A stretch of DNA of 64,000 nucleotides from Siphonodentalium dalli. Taxonomy: Eukaryota > Mollusca > Scaphopoda > Gadilida > Siphonodentaliidae. The stretch spans positions 218,270,373 through 218,334,372 of the forward strand of contig CP136061.1 in assembly GCA_032622095.1 (NCBI GenBank), written 5' to 3'. The position numbers and the translations under genes are program-made. This document shows, one piece after another, positions 25,101 to 35,696 of the stretch (positions within the stretch are counted from its first letter, which is position 1; the number at the start of each line of letters is the position of its first letter). Below the pieces are notes generated by a model. The model worked only from the letters and a program-made list of their open reading frames with translations. It ran no database searches and was not told the origin of the DNA.

Positions 25101-25646
25101 AATATGGAAACCTAATTCATGGTTTCGTCTTTGCACACAAATCCCATTATCAGAACTTGACGTACATATTTTTGACAACTAGTGATCAGCAACTTAAACA
25201 ACTAGGCGTACAGAGACTGACGAGTGGGGTGTCCAAATAAATAGTCTCTACTTTCAGATTTTGAATACACTCGATCCAAGGTAATGTCAATATATGTCGC
25301 ACACACAACGGCCTTTACGTTGCAATATAGTGTGATTTCCGACAGATGCTGTATATGTGTTAAAATGAAGAGGGAATTTTTGAAAGAAAATTATTTTCTG
25401 AAGTGATCAAAGGCCGTTTTATCGAAAAGAGTCCTTCGCTCAAATGGAGCCCGCTTGCGATCGGCAAATGTGTATGTATAATTAATGCTGACGTTTATTG
25501 AAGTTGGGAAACCGTCTATCCGGTCTAAAAACTTGTTTTTATAGTGTTGTTTTGATTCTTCTGTGGTATTTATGTTCTAAAAATAGAATTTTTCGTCTTG
25601 GCGAAAGCAACTTCCGATTATATGTTTGTACGGTTTAGCCACTGTG
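22194..25646. mobile_element. Long-inverted-repeat element hosting a nested hAT-like element
   Basis: The left arm (22194-22635, continuing at 24009-24020) is the inverted match of the right arm (25196-25646). Termini are CACAGTGGCTAAACCGTAC and its complement. Both sides are flanked by gtttt (22189-22193, 25647-25651), a possible 5-bp target duplication. The roughly 450-bp arms differ by scattered changes and small indels. The interior outside the nested insertion (24021-25195) has no recognisable transposase. It ends 131 bp before the exon of the FEM-1-like gene. Confidence 0.7.
22636..24000. mobile_element. hAT-like element, complete copy
   Basis: 1365 bp from 'tagtccaagtcttctcgta' to 'tacaagaagacttggacta'. 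It is bordered by exact 8-bp duplications gtctctgt at 22628-22635 and 24001-24008. The other arm of the host element (around 25205-25220) preserves the uninterrupted target, which confirms the insertion point. An 8-bp duplication fits hAT; P-type elements also make 8 bp. No transposase is present. TIRs are imperfect, at least 60 bp. Confidence 0.85.
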
Positions 25647-25763
25647 GTTTTGTTATGTTATGCTATCTGTCTTCAATTTTGGCCTGTTAAAATATATACA
25701 TCACTATGGTATTCGGTATCATGCATCTTAGTGCCTGTGCATTGATGATCTAACGAGATAATG

Positions 25764-25777
25764 TTTCTCCGTTTCAG
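25764..25777 (+). other. Splice acceptor of the FEM-1-like coding exon
   Basis: The polypyrimidine tract and AG (tttctccgtttcag) sit 9 bp before the start codon. This implies a non-coding 5' exon upstream, possibly beyond the nested transposon at 22194-25646, which would then lie in the first intron or promoter. Confidence 0.6.
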
Positions 25778-27694
25778 ATTTTAAAAATGGTCTTTGGAAA
25801 ATCAATTTTCGGTCACATCGAGGACTATATCCTTGCAGATGACGTTAACGGTCTGCAAAAACTCTTAACTCCACTACCCAAGCACGAGAGACAAGACATC
25901 GTGAACAGCCCAAGGAAGTTCCACAATCTTCCTCTGGAAGCCGCCTGCGTCAAAGGACACGTCAACATTGTGAGGTATCTCTTAGATTGTTGTGGTGCCG
26001 ATGTAGAACCGAAACCGGTGTACCATGAGGACGTGGTGGTGATCTATAGTAATAGTCCGTTATTGTCAGCTGTGAAACAAAAAAGGTTGAATATAATAAA
26101 GTTGCTACTGTCTCGTGGAGCAAATATTGATGGACTCTCGAATGTCTCGGAATCCTCCTTAACGATGTCCGCTGCAAATGCGGGGATATATGTGCCTGGA
26201 TTCCTAATTGAACACGGCGCTGATATCAGCCGGAGAAATGCGCGCGGAGAGACTTGTTTGATAGTAGCCGCCAGAGGAAATCCAGAGTTGGTTGAATACT
26301 TGTTAGTTAGAAACCCTGACGTCAACGTGGTTGATATGGATGGTCATTCGGCCATTTATCACGCCATCGCACATGGTCGCACTAAAATCATCAGACTACT
26401 GCTCGAGCATAAGTCCTTACGGCTTGATGGCATGCGCCGTGACCCGCTCACATGGGCTGCTCTGATCCCGAGTTGTTTTGCAAACATGCAGAAGAAAAAG
26501 GAAATCATGGACTTGATCGCATGCCACTCACGACAAGAAGAATTCGATCTCATCAACTCTCTTGAGTTGCTCGGAGCTGTTGAGCGCGATCTCGGTTGCT
26601 TAGACAACGCGATGTGTCGTCGATTTAATGCCCTTCCGAGACCTATTCAGAAAATTTTGCCAAAATTGCCAACAGAAATTTATGGTGCTGTTAGAGAACC
26701 AGTCAATATCTCTGAAATGAACCACGCTGCTTCGAGTAGCCTTTGTGGAGGTTTAGAGAGGCAACTATTGTTCCTGGCGACCCTTGAGCGTATCATCGGC
26801 CCCGGACATGATGTTTATTTACAACGGCTTGTGAATATGGCTGATGACGACCACTGCAGCTACATACGCCAAATAAGGATAATCGATTACGGGTTATCAT
26901 CAAGTCTTTCTGCTTCAAATTTTGAATTCTTACTGAGAGATGAAACTATGATTTTTAAGTTTCTTGATCTATTGGAACAAATAACGATGAATATGACATT
27001 GGAGTCGACACCAATGGATGTGGATATGATCTCCGAGGCTATTGTCAGTATCATGGCTTGTTTTGTTGGTGAAATTGCCAAAGTTGGTGATGCTGACAGG
27101 CGGTTGTTCCTGGCTTGTTCTATATTGCAGATTTGCAAATTTTGTGTGGAATTTTCTGTTCAATTGTTTCCTATGAGAGAACAAATACGAATACTGCGAG
27201 CTATAAATCCTCGCGTTTCTAGTGGTGGGACATTGTTGCATACTTTAGTATCCTTACATTTCTCCGATTTCCCCAAACAATGTGAGAGTAACTTTGAACG
27301 GGACTATCCGTTCTTCCAGCTTGGAGAACTTCTTGAAAACGGATTCGATTCACTAATAAATGAACCGGATGATGACGGCAACACTGCATTTATGCTCATG
27401 TCGGCTGAACTAAAAAATGATTTCATGTATAGATTGGGCGGACCAATTCCAGAATTTGACGAATTAGTCGAATTGCTCATCGCGAAAGGAGCTCACCCAG
27501 ACGCATGCAACAGAGTGGGACAGACTTTCTACGACCTTCTGCCACATGACTATTCTCACCTAAAATCACCGAAACTGTATAGTTTAGAGTGTTTGGCTGC
27601 TAGGGCAACCGTCAAACACATGGTTCCATATCGCCACGTTCTACCACAAGCCATAAGACAGTTTGTAGTTATGCATGACTCTGTGAAAATATGA
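25778..27694 (+). CDS. FEM-1-like ankyrin-repeat protein (putative CUL2 E3 ligase substrate receptor)
   Basis: The CDS runs 25787-27694 (635 aa, near the usual 617-670 aa of FEM1 proteins). Seen: N-terminal ankyrin repeats at about residues 45-220 (e.g. 'LPLEAACVKGHVNIVRYLL', 'LLSAVKQKRLNIIKLLLSRG', 'TCLIVAARGNPELVEYLL'); a middle segment with 'INSLELLGAV' and 'LERIIGPG', matching FEM1 landmarks; C-terminal ankyrins ('GGTLLHTLVSLHF', 'DDDGNTAFMLM', 'ELLIAKGAHPD'); and a VHL/BC-box at about 597-630 ('LECLAARATV...LPQAIRQFVVMHD'). Known for the family: the ankyrin domain binds C-terminal degrons and the VHL box recruits elongin B/C-CUL2 for ubiquitination. The ATG has A at -3 and G at +4. A splice acceptor (ttctccgtttcag) ends at 25777, so at least one 5' exon lies upstream. 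An AATAAA is at 27855. All coding sequence is in one exon. Divergence from vertebrate FEM1 is high, so the orthology group is not assigned. Confidence 0.88.
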   Translation: MLKMVFGKSIFGHIEDYILADDVNGLQKLLTPLPKHERQDIVNSPRKFHNLPLEAACVKGHVNIVRYLLDCCGADVEPKPVYHEDVVVIYSNSPLLSAVKQKRLNIIKLLLSRGANIDGLSNVSESSLTMSAANAGIYVPGFLIEHGADISRRNARGETCLIVAARGNPELVEYLLVRNPDVNVVDMDGHSAIYHAIAHGRTKIIRLLLEHKSLRLDGMRRDPLTWAALIPSCFANMQKKKEIMDLIACHSRQEEFDLINSLELLGAVERDLGCLDNAMCRRFNALPRPIQKILPKLPTEIYGAVREPVNISEMNHAASSSLCGGLERQLLFLATLERIIGPGHDVYLQRLVNMADDDHCSYIRQIRIIDYGLSSSLSASNFEFLLRDETMIFKFLDLLEQITMNMTLESTPMDVDMISEAIVSIMACFVGEIAKVGDADRRLFLACSILQICKFCVEFSVQLFPMREQIRILRAINPRVSSGGTLLHTLVSLHFSDFPKQCESNFERDYPFFQLGELLENGFDSLINEPDDDGNTAFMLMSAELKNDFMYRLGGPIPEFDELVELLIAKGAHPDACNRVGQTFYDLLPHDYSHLKSPKLYSLECLAARATVKHMVPYRHVLPQAIRQFVVMHDSVKI

Positions 27695-28671
27695 CTACTA
27701 CATCTGTAGTTAAAGACCATGTAACACAAAATTCGAATTGGAAATTTGACTGAAGTGCCGATTTCCAAAGATTTGATATGATGCTTAACATTTTTACAAG
27801 TTTCTTTGAAAATATATTCCATATGTCTGATCCAGTATGTTGATTGGTCACGGAATAAACTCTTGTTCTCTTTTATTTGTAACATTCTAAGATACAAACA
27901 AAATAAAAGCAGCCAAATTGATGTCAACTGAAAGTATCTGATGTCACCCCAATGTCGAATTGATGTTTTATCCAAGAACTAAACTGATATTTGATAACTG
28001 AAAAATAAAATAGACATTTTTGATTGAAATTGCATAATTATAGTTTGGTATGCTCTACTCAGTAGCGATATGTGTCGAGTATGACTTAACTCAGCAAATT
28101 CTCACTCAAGAGGATGACTAGAATTTAAATTCAAACTTAACGATATTTAGAACGTATACATACATGCAGTATCATGTCTGAAGTTCGCAAGATGGGAAAT
28201 GGCATTTTTATGTCGTGTTTTAATATGCTGGTGGGGGGAATAATATAAAACAATATTAAACAGTTGAAAATCGTAAAACGCAAGTCATGTGTACTCAAAA
28301 TATGACTATATAATTCTTTGATAATTGTTATTACTGACTATTTATCATGATCCGTTTCAGTCTGGAGTAAACTACATACCCACATATAAAAAATAGTATC
28401 AGTATGAATCTGAGTATGTTTACATAGACTGGATCCGTTTATGAGCAGGCAGCAGATCAACGTTTTTATATGCAAGCGCGAGTTGACACACATGCGTCAT
28501 GCGTGAAACATGTTCGTGTATCGCGCCCATCGGCGTTGCAGCGAGTGTTTGCATGGGATCTAAGAGATATAATCGCCTACTTCTCTCGTGTATGCGAGTA
28601 TATCAGTTATAGTTAATCTGCCCACCCCCAATTAATCATGTAGCATGCGCATGGTCGTTTTGACTTGGTTG
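27695..28671. other. 3' flank of the FEM-1-like gene
   Basis: AATAAA is present at 27855-27860, with further AATAAA-like sites near 27902 and 28003. No other gene was recognised before the hAT-like element at 28680. Confidence 0.4.
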
Positions 28672-28679
28672 GGCAAAAC

Positions 28680-31194
28680 CACTGTGTAGGAACTGTTACA
28701 TCGGAAATCGTTCTATCGCCGGTTTGTGATGGTTCTTGCCTGATTTGTGACGGTTCTTGCTGATCGAAATTATACATTTTCACGACTTTTTGACAGTTAA
28801 AACGCAATTTTGAGGCATCTAGGTGATAATTCGATTAGTTATTTTCGATCCCATAACAATCTGTGGCACCAATGAGCGTGTTAATAACGAAAAATTCATT
28901 TTGCGAGTCATAACAACGACAAGAACCGCGAATTTTGATTATTGTTTGGGTTCTCTCCTGATCGAGTCGGTTCTATCCCCATTAATCGTTCTATACGGGT
29001 AAAACTATTGCTAATATTTGCCATGGTACATGGTTCAAACTGCCAATTTTGTGAAAGTATACAAAGATAAACACAACAAACTATGGATTAAGTTGAAATT
29101 TGCACCACTTGTCATTAATTTCGACGAATTACACTGCCTTTCTATGCTTATCCAATAAGCTGAAGTCGCCAGCTAGTTTGAAACATAACGCGTTTTGCAG
29201 GCCCGACATTTCCATGAGTCAACAGCCGGTTAACAATAGTGAAATTTCATTGCGCTGGACTTCGTAAAGCGTGAGCGTAGCCGGGATATATAGCGTTATC
29301 TGTCTTGTATTTTATCTATTATATATTTTGGAACTTCTGTCTGTATGTATGTATTTGTGTTATAGACTCGGAAAAACTGCTCGATCGATCCGACTCAAAT
29401 TTGGTGTGTAGGCCTACTTTGATCCGGGGAACAATATGGGCGGGTCCAATTTCACGTGCGTCCGTGTCCTTGACCTCGCTCAAATACGCTCACATAGGCA
29501 TGTTTCTGGACCTCGACCGATCCCACTCAAATTGGTAGCTGGTTCTACTTTGATCACGGGAACAATATGGGCGAGTCCAATTTTAATTGCGACCGTGTCC
29601 TTGACCTCGCTCATATACGCTCATATAGGCATCTTTCTGGACCTCGACAAATCCGACTCAAATTTGGTATAATGTAGACCTACTTTGATCCCGGGAACAA
29701 TATGGGTGGGTCCAATTTCACGTGCGACCATGTCCTTGACCTTGGCCATATTCGCTCATATAGGCATGTTTCCGGGCCGATCGAACAATAGTTTGCCCAG
29801 GTGGAGACGATCACAAAAAAATCCCTAAATAGCCCGGACGAAGAGGGCCGGGCACATCGGCTAGTGTTGTCTATTTTCGTAGACGTATTTTACTCAACAA
29901 AAAGCCAAAAATAAGACGTTAAAAGTTAGTTGACACCCATATACAATGCTCTGATTACGCAGTTTATGAAGTTTATGTCGGGCATCCGCTTGCTGGATGC
30001 TGATTATCTAGGTTAAATTCTAGAATTCTAGAATATGCAGCTATTAAAGCATATACAAGCACGGTAATCTTCCATTCAATCATATTTTAGATTGACTAGG
30101 GATTTTTTAATAGAAGATATAAAAAAGCAAAGAATCCTACAGTTACAAATATTATTATATGGATGTTAAACCTTTGGTTACTAAATGCGCTGTAATGAGA
30201 ATTGACTTGAATCCTATTGATTAATTTGTAGGAATTCTTAGCTATTAAGTTCAACAAGCAGTAACATATAAAAAAGAGAAAAGAATCATGCAGTTACAAA
30301 TATTATTATATGGATGTTAATTCTTTGATGACTAAATGTGCTATAAAGAGCAGCTACTTGAATCCTATTGATTCATTTGTAGGAATGATCAGCTATTAAA
30401 TTCAACATGCAGTAACAGATTGTTTGAATTATTAGCTAAACATTCATACAAATGAATCATTAAAAATTAGTGTTATGGGTGTCTGAACCTGGCTATTACA
30501 AGGCACATTATTATTCCTCGCTACTAACGTGTCAAGTGAGCAGGGATGTGGGCTGGAGGGTATCCAATGCTGGGGCATCCACCTTGGAATTTCCAACCGC
30601 ACCATCCCCTTGAAACAGACCAAACTCATGCACAAGGCCTGGGCTTTGGTTTTCCCCAACTGCATGAGACAGTATAGCTCTAGATTGTATACCAATACAT
30701 CTCGTGGACAGAACCGTCACAGCCGTGATAGGTTTGAAATAGAACCGTAACACGCACCTGTGTTGATTACGAGGTCACAGCTCCCAATTATCAACCCCTA
30801 TCGGGATACTTTCTCAGCTATTTTACAAAAGAATAACACGGGTACACTTTATAGTCAGTGTTTGTCTTCAGAATGCGTTTCATATTTTATACGCCACGAA
30901 AAACAAAGAAATTGCGTCAACGTGGCTTGATTTTCAGTGGTAACATGTTGATATTTACGCGTTAACTCGCTAATACCGAGTTAATTGTGGTCTAGAGTTC
31001 AGGTTTCGATAACACGGCACTTCTTCAGCCTCTGTTCATTCAGGAAAGTTTAATATATTCAAGATATCTATAATTATGCGTGATTTTGTCACAAAATGAT
31101 TATTTTCAATCATCAGGAACCGTCACAAATCAGGCACGAACCATCACACTACCGGCGATAGAACGATTTCCGATGTAACAGTTCCTACACAGTG
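28680..31194. mobile_element. hAT-like element, family 2, copy 2
   Basis: 2515 bp with the same ~80-bp TIRs as 14488-17299 and exact 8-bp duplications ggcaaaac at 28672-28679 and 31195-31202. It shares the tandem 'gaccgtgtccttgacctcgc' units (about 29390-29790). Just after 'gtgtctgaacctggctatta' the two copies carry unrelated interior DNA (30500-30712 here). It retains a ~75-bp stretch near 28873-28950 that copy 1 lacks. No transposase was seen. Confidence 0.87.
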
Positions 31195-31423
31195 GGCAAA
31201 ACTTTCTTTTAATTTACCTATATCTAGAGGCGAAACCATATGATATTATTCAACATATATATTATATGTGTATGTATATGTATCTTGCAGAATTGAACCA
31301 CATGTTTACTCATCGTACCTTGGCATTTTTTTAATTTATATATACAAACTGTAAGTAGGTGTGTGTCAATTATATTTAATTTGCAAAACAAGTCCACGTC
31401 GCAAGCGTGTGGTCGTGCTGCTG

Positions 31424-31471
31424 CGGAAGGATAGAACTCGAGGCGCAAGCGCCTCTCGTTCTATCCTTCCG
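31424..31471. repeat. 48-bp hairpin
   Basis: 'cggaaggatagaac' and 'gaggcgc' pair with 'gcgcctc' and 'gttctatccttccg' around a short aagc loop. It is locally GC-rich against an AT-rich background. Confidence 0.7.
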
Positions 31472-33672
31472 CGACAGCCCTCGTGCCGTATCGACAAACC
31501 CATTTACACATCGTGTCGTTCTGTGTATTTATCTTACGAAAACATAGTTTATCATCGACTGTCGTATCCACCCCTACGCTGTTAGGATAGTTTTCTATAT
31601 ATATTTATTTTTTTCAGCTGGGCAGTGCGCAATCACGTTTGATGCACAAATGTGCAATATAAATCTAATCCAAGGTTCGATTTCGAACATGATTGGCCGA
31701 TACAATATTGTCAAAAGTATCTAAAAATCAGACGAAAGCTACATTCGTAGAAGGAACAACTTGCATCTCCTACTTAAACCACATGCGTGTGATATTTTCG
31801 GAATTATTCTACTAAAATATAAAGCATTACGTAACTGGTGTGGTATTAATTGTAAATTTAAACATGTACATGTATAGTCTGAGACTACGACATATTTTGG
31901 TGCACATGAATACGGTTTTCTATAATTTGAGTTTGCAGTTTCCGTTTAAACCATATGCGTGTGATTGTGTGATATATGATAGATATCTGGTCAACGATAT
32001 GGAATTATGTGAATATTTAGAGAATTTAATTTAATATAGCGACAGATTGACGCTTGTGATAAGAAACTGTAAAATATTACGTGCACTCGAATTACGCGTT
32101 TTATAAACTGAGAACTACACTAACCCAATATGTGTTCAGAAAATGCCCGCCACGATAAACCCATTCTCTGCCAGATGGATTCTCACACCAAGTTTTAAAA
32201 AAGTGTACATCAGAATGGTCTAGTATTTATTTGGATGGATGTACATGTAATATAAGCAGAAGACAGATAAGATAAGTGCAAAAGGAGTCCAAATGTATTG
32301 AGGGAAATGTTCAGATAATATGCTCAACAAAGTTTGTTGAACTTATTATCTGAACATGGTATAACTACTCACCAATCAGTGTTTAGTATAGAAAAGGTGA
32401 ACCAATCCTGTCCGTCAAATATGACTAACTGTAATTAGTCTTTAAATGTTGGAAAGCGTTGTTTCTTCGTATGCATCTTATTCTCTCATTTCTGCTTTCT
32501 GCTTTCTCCAATCCTTCTGTTCTTTTTCCGCCCACATATGTGTGACTCCCTCGGGAAATTTGCATGACATCCTATATATAAATAGTGTCCGTGTCCTGGT
32601 TATTGAAATCGCATATGCGCCAACACGCTGCATTACAACTTGCATATAATACATTGTATTTATTCTGCTACTTGTGGTTTAAGCTTATGATATGCTGAAT
32701 AAGTTATAACTCGGATATCAATTGATTAGCTCATTTCGCAACCTCAAAATCTCCAAAAACGAGTCCAATAAATTAGGTCTGCACCGAGCCTTTGGCGAGA
32801 TCTAGACATAATTTACCAGACGAGTGTTGTAAATTTCGCTATAAACTGGGGACGAGTTTTATATTCTATTTAGTACTTGATCAAAAACCCCCATGATTAA
32901 ATAAATAAATGGGACATGAAACTTACAGGGGCTTAAATAAGGCATGCGATGACGTTTCACGCAACTATGCGTTGTTTGTCCGCATAAAGAAGTAGTCCTA
33001 TATAAATAAGACTCTGGTGAAATTAATGGCGTAAATTGGCGTAAATTTAAATTACATTTTCAAACTATATATCAATATCAGTCACATACACGATTCTTCT
33101 TCATTCCTCGTCCCCCGATTCCGAATCACGTTTGCGCAACAATAATACATTTGGGTACAGGTACACCTGACACTATTGCATGTTATAAAATGACCTTTTC
33201 ATATCATTATTATATAATTACAACTACTTTCGCTTTGATTAAAATGCGTGCATTTGATTGGTCAAGGCCCTTAGATACGCTTGGTAGCGACAATATATAT
33301 CAGTGGAGGGAAGTGTCGTTTCCCGCATCACTGGGGGTAGTGATACCTTAAAAAGTTCGCAAACCAATTCGAATATCCATGGGGCGAATTTACCCGGACT
33401 TTTATTTTGTCCACCAATCAAATCGCAAGAAATCACTTCCGTTTCTAGTGGTAACGCAAGACGCTAAATTTCAGCGAAAAATTATCGCCGATTAAACAGC
33501 AAAATAGTACATTAATTTATTTGGGGATAAAAGAATGTATTACATAACTATTGCACCATTAGTATTAGCATTTATCCAGCTTCGTGCCAATACTAATATG
33601 ACATGGCAGTGGTCATGAGAGCATATAATGCACCTTTGTAGCGATTGTTTACATTTCGAGTCACATAGAGAC

Positions 33673-33706
33673 CATAGAAATCGGATATATATATCCGATT
33701 TCTATG
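33673..33706. repeat. Exact 34-bp palindrome
   Basis: The half-site catagaaatcggatata is followed directly by its complement, without a spacer. Confidence 0.85.
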
Positions 33707-34102
33707 CCGGAGACCACAAATTCGGTGGCGATGTTTGGGAACACCGCTTCGGAATTGCTATCGAATCGGATTGTCTTTATGACAATCATCATGTCTCTAG
33801 AATCGTTTTAAATAAGTGAAATTTACACCAGCAAGTACAGTTAAATAGTGTACGGGCGTGGTCTCTTGCTTGTGTGTAGTTGGAATGTCGGAAACAGCGA
33901 TCGAATTGTGTGTGTTCATCTCGAACTTCCGGTCGGTCGCCCAATTTATTCTCGACCCAAATTACCATTTCGGTTAAAAGAGCAGCTGAGTCCAGACACA
34001 AATATCACTTGTGTAGTTTTACTATTTTAGTGTTTTTAATATAGTTTCTTTTAAAATAACTTGTTTAATCACCAACTAATATGCGGATTGTCGTAATTAT
34101 AA

Positions 34103-34240
34103 GCAATCAACGTCGTTTTCGATGCATCTGTCGGTGTATAGAAGTGTCGGATGCCGAACTACATACTTTGTATAATTTCGCGAATTCGGCATCCGACACT
34201 TCTATACGCCGACAGATGCATCGAAAACGACGTTGATTGC
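34103..34240. repeat. Hairpin with 56-nt arms and 26-nt loop
   Basis: The arms (34103-34158 and 34185-34240) pair along their whole length, with only one T:G position, which would be a wobble in RNA. No homologous copy was noticed elsewhere in the window. It could be a palindromic MITE or a hairpin-RNA source. Confidence 0.85.
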
Positions 34241-34569
34241 ATATAGAATGGGTTTAATGAATGGAATAATGGTCGGATCATGTAATAAATATATGGCTGT
34301 GATGTCCTCATTGTATGAATCAGGTGGATGTTGCAGCTGAAAAGCCGAGATATGTCATTTCTTTCTATTAATTGATTTGTTAGTATATGCTCAGTTGAGT
34401 TCAACATACAACCCAATGCTGAATGTATATTAGCTGTAATTCATACAAAGGGCTACCCGGTTATTGAATATTATGAATACAAAAATTCTTCTTTTAACTT
34501 CCTGTATTTATCCTGTATTTTGTGTAAATCTCTCTTTTATGACACATTCAACTGAGATATGTGTAACGT

Positions 34570-34880
34570 ACTGGTGGCGGGTGTTGATGACGATGATCTT
34601 GATGATAGCTGAGGACGATTATGGTAGCGGCGACGACGACAACGACGATGATGATGGTGATGACATCATGATATTGGTTATAATGATGATGATGATGACG
34701 TAAAGACGTACTGATGGCGGGTTCTGATGACGATGATATTGATGATGATAGTTGAGGATGATGATGATAGCAGCGACCATGATGATGATGATGATGATGA
34801 TGTGGACGATAAGTCTTCTAATGATGACGGTGGCGATGAGATGGTGATGATGATGATGATGATGAGGACAGATTGAAGAT
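34570..34880 (+). repeat. (GATGAT)n-rich simple repeat
   Basis: Imperfect gat/gac triplets over about 300 bp, with a duplicated ~110-bp block ('acgtactg.tggcgggt' at about 34568 and 34708). Ser- or Asp-rich ORFs across it are products of the repeat. Confidence 0.8.
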
Positions 34881-35696
34881 GACGATGCCTATGTTGTAAA
34901 TAGTGTATATATATATGTTTCCTATTCATCTCTAATTTCATGCTAATTCATGATTGAGTTATTAAAAGCATTCCTAACCCCTGTTAATGTGTTTTGTTAT
35001 TTTTTTTCTTTCTTTTTTTTCGTTAGTTTTTTTTTTATATAATATAATGCAAGCTTGTCTTTAAACGGGTTGTTGGTGCTGTATGGAAAAGTTAGAGTAT
35101 CTATTTAAATGTTAAAAATCACATTCACTTGGTATGATCGGTGCGATCAATTGCGAAAAACATCAACGTGACATGGAAAATACACAAAAGTAGCATGCAG
35201 TGTGTACCAATCTATATCGCATTCCCATTATCAGATAATAAAATATACCAACTTGGCAAATTCGTATGGTACGGGTGCCCTTCACTGTATAACAAATTGG
35301 CAAAATAAACAAATGTAGTGATTTCTAAAATGGTCGATGTTGGTACACTTCACAATTTCAAACATCCACATGCATGTGAGATGGGATTAAGTTGACAAAT
35401 GTGATATATATATATATAATACATACTGTTCATTTCAGACAAAGTTCACATATATGAATATAAATATACATGTATATTGCTTTCGCCTACCTCAAAATAC
35501 AAACTAATATATTATATAATTCCACATTATAATAGTAATGGACAAAAACTATATATATATTTATATATACGTAGTAATAATATTCAGCAATTTGCTCATT
35601 CGTTGCTGCAGATTTCTGATTACAGGCGATTACTCCAAATTATGTAATGGATTACTATGATTACTGATTACGATTACCCCAACTCTTTCAGACACA

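Larger units (their letters stand above)
31203..34102. other. Intergenic stretch with small hairpins
   Basis: No coding exon was recognised. Hairpins occur at 31424-31471 (cggaaggatagaac with a gaggcgc/gcgcctc core), 32308-32356 (tgttcagataata...) and 33673-33706, each without further context. Confidence 0.35.

Noticed and set aside
26359-26607. Minus-strand ORFs within the FEM-1-like gene
   Set aside because: They lie wholly inside the coding exon in shadow frames and lack any recognisable domain.
31660-31700. tRNA or tRNA-derived SINE B-box (ggttcgattt)
   Set aside because: No matching A-box or cloverleaf could be formed around it.
34678-34941. Ser-rich protein on the minus strand
   Set aside because: It is the translation of a (GATGAT)n-type simple repeat.
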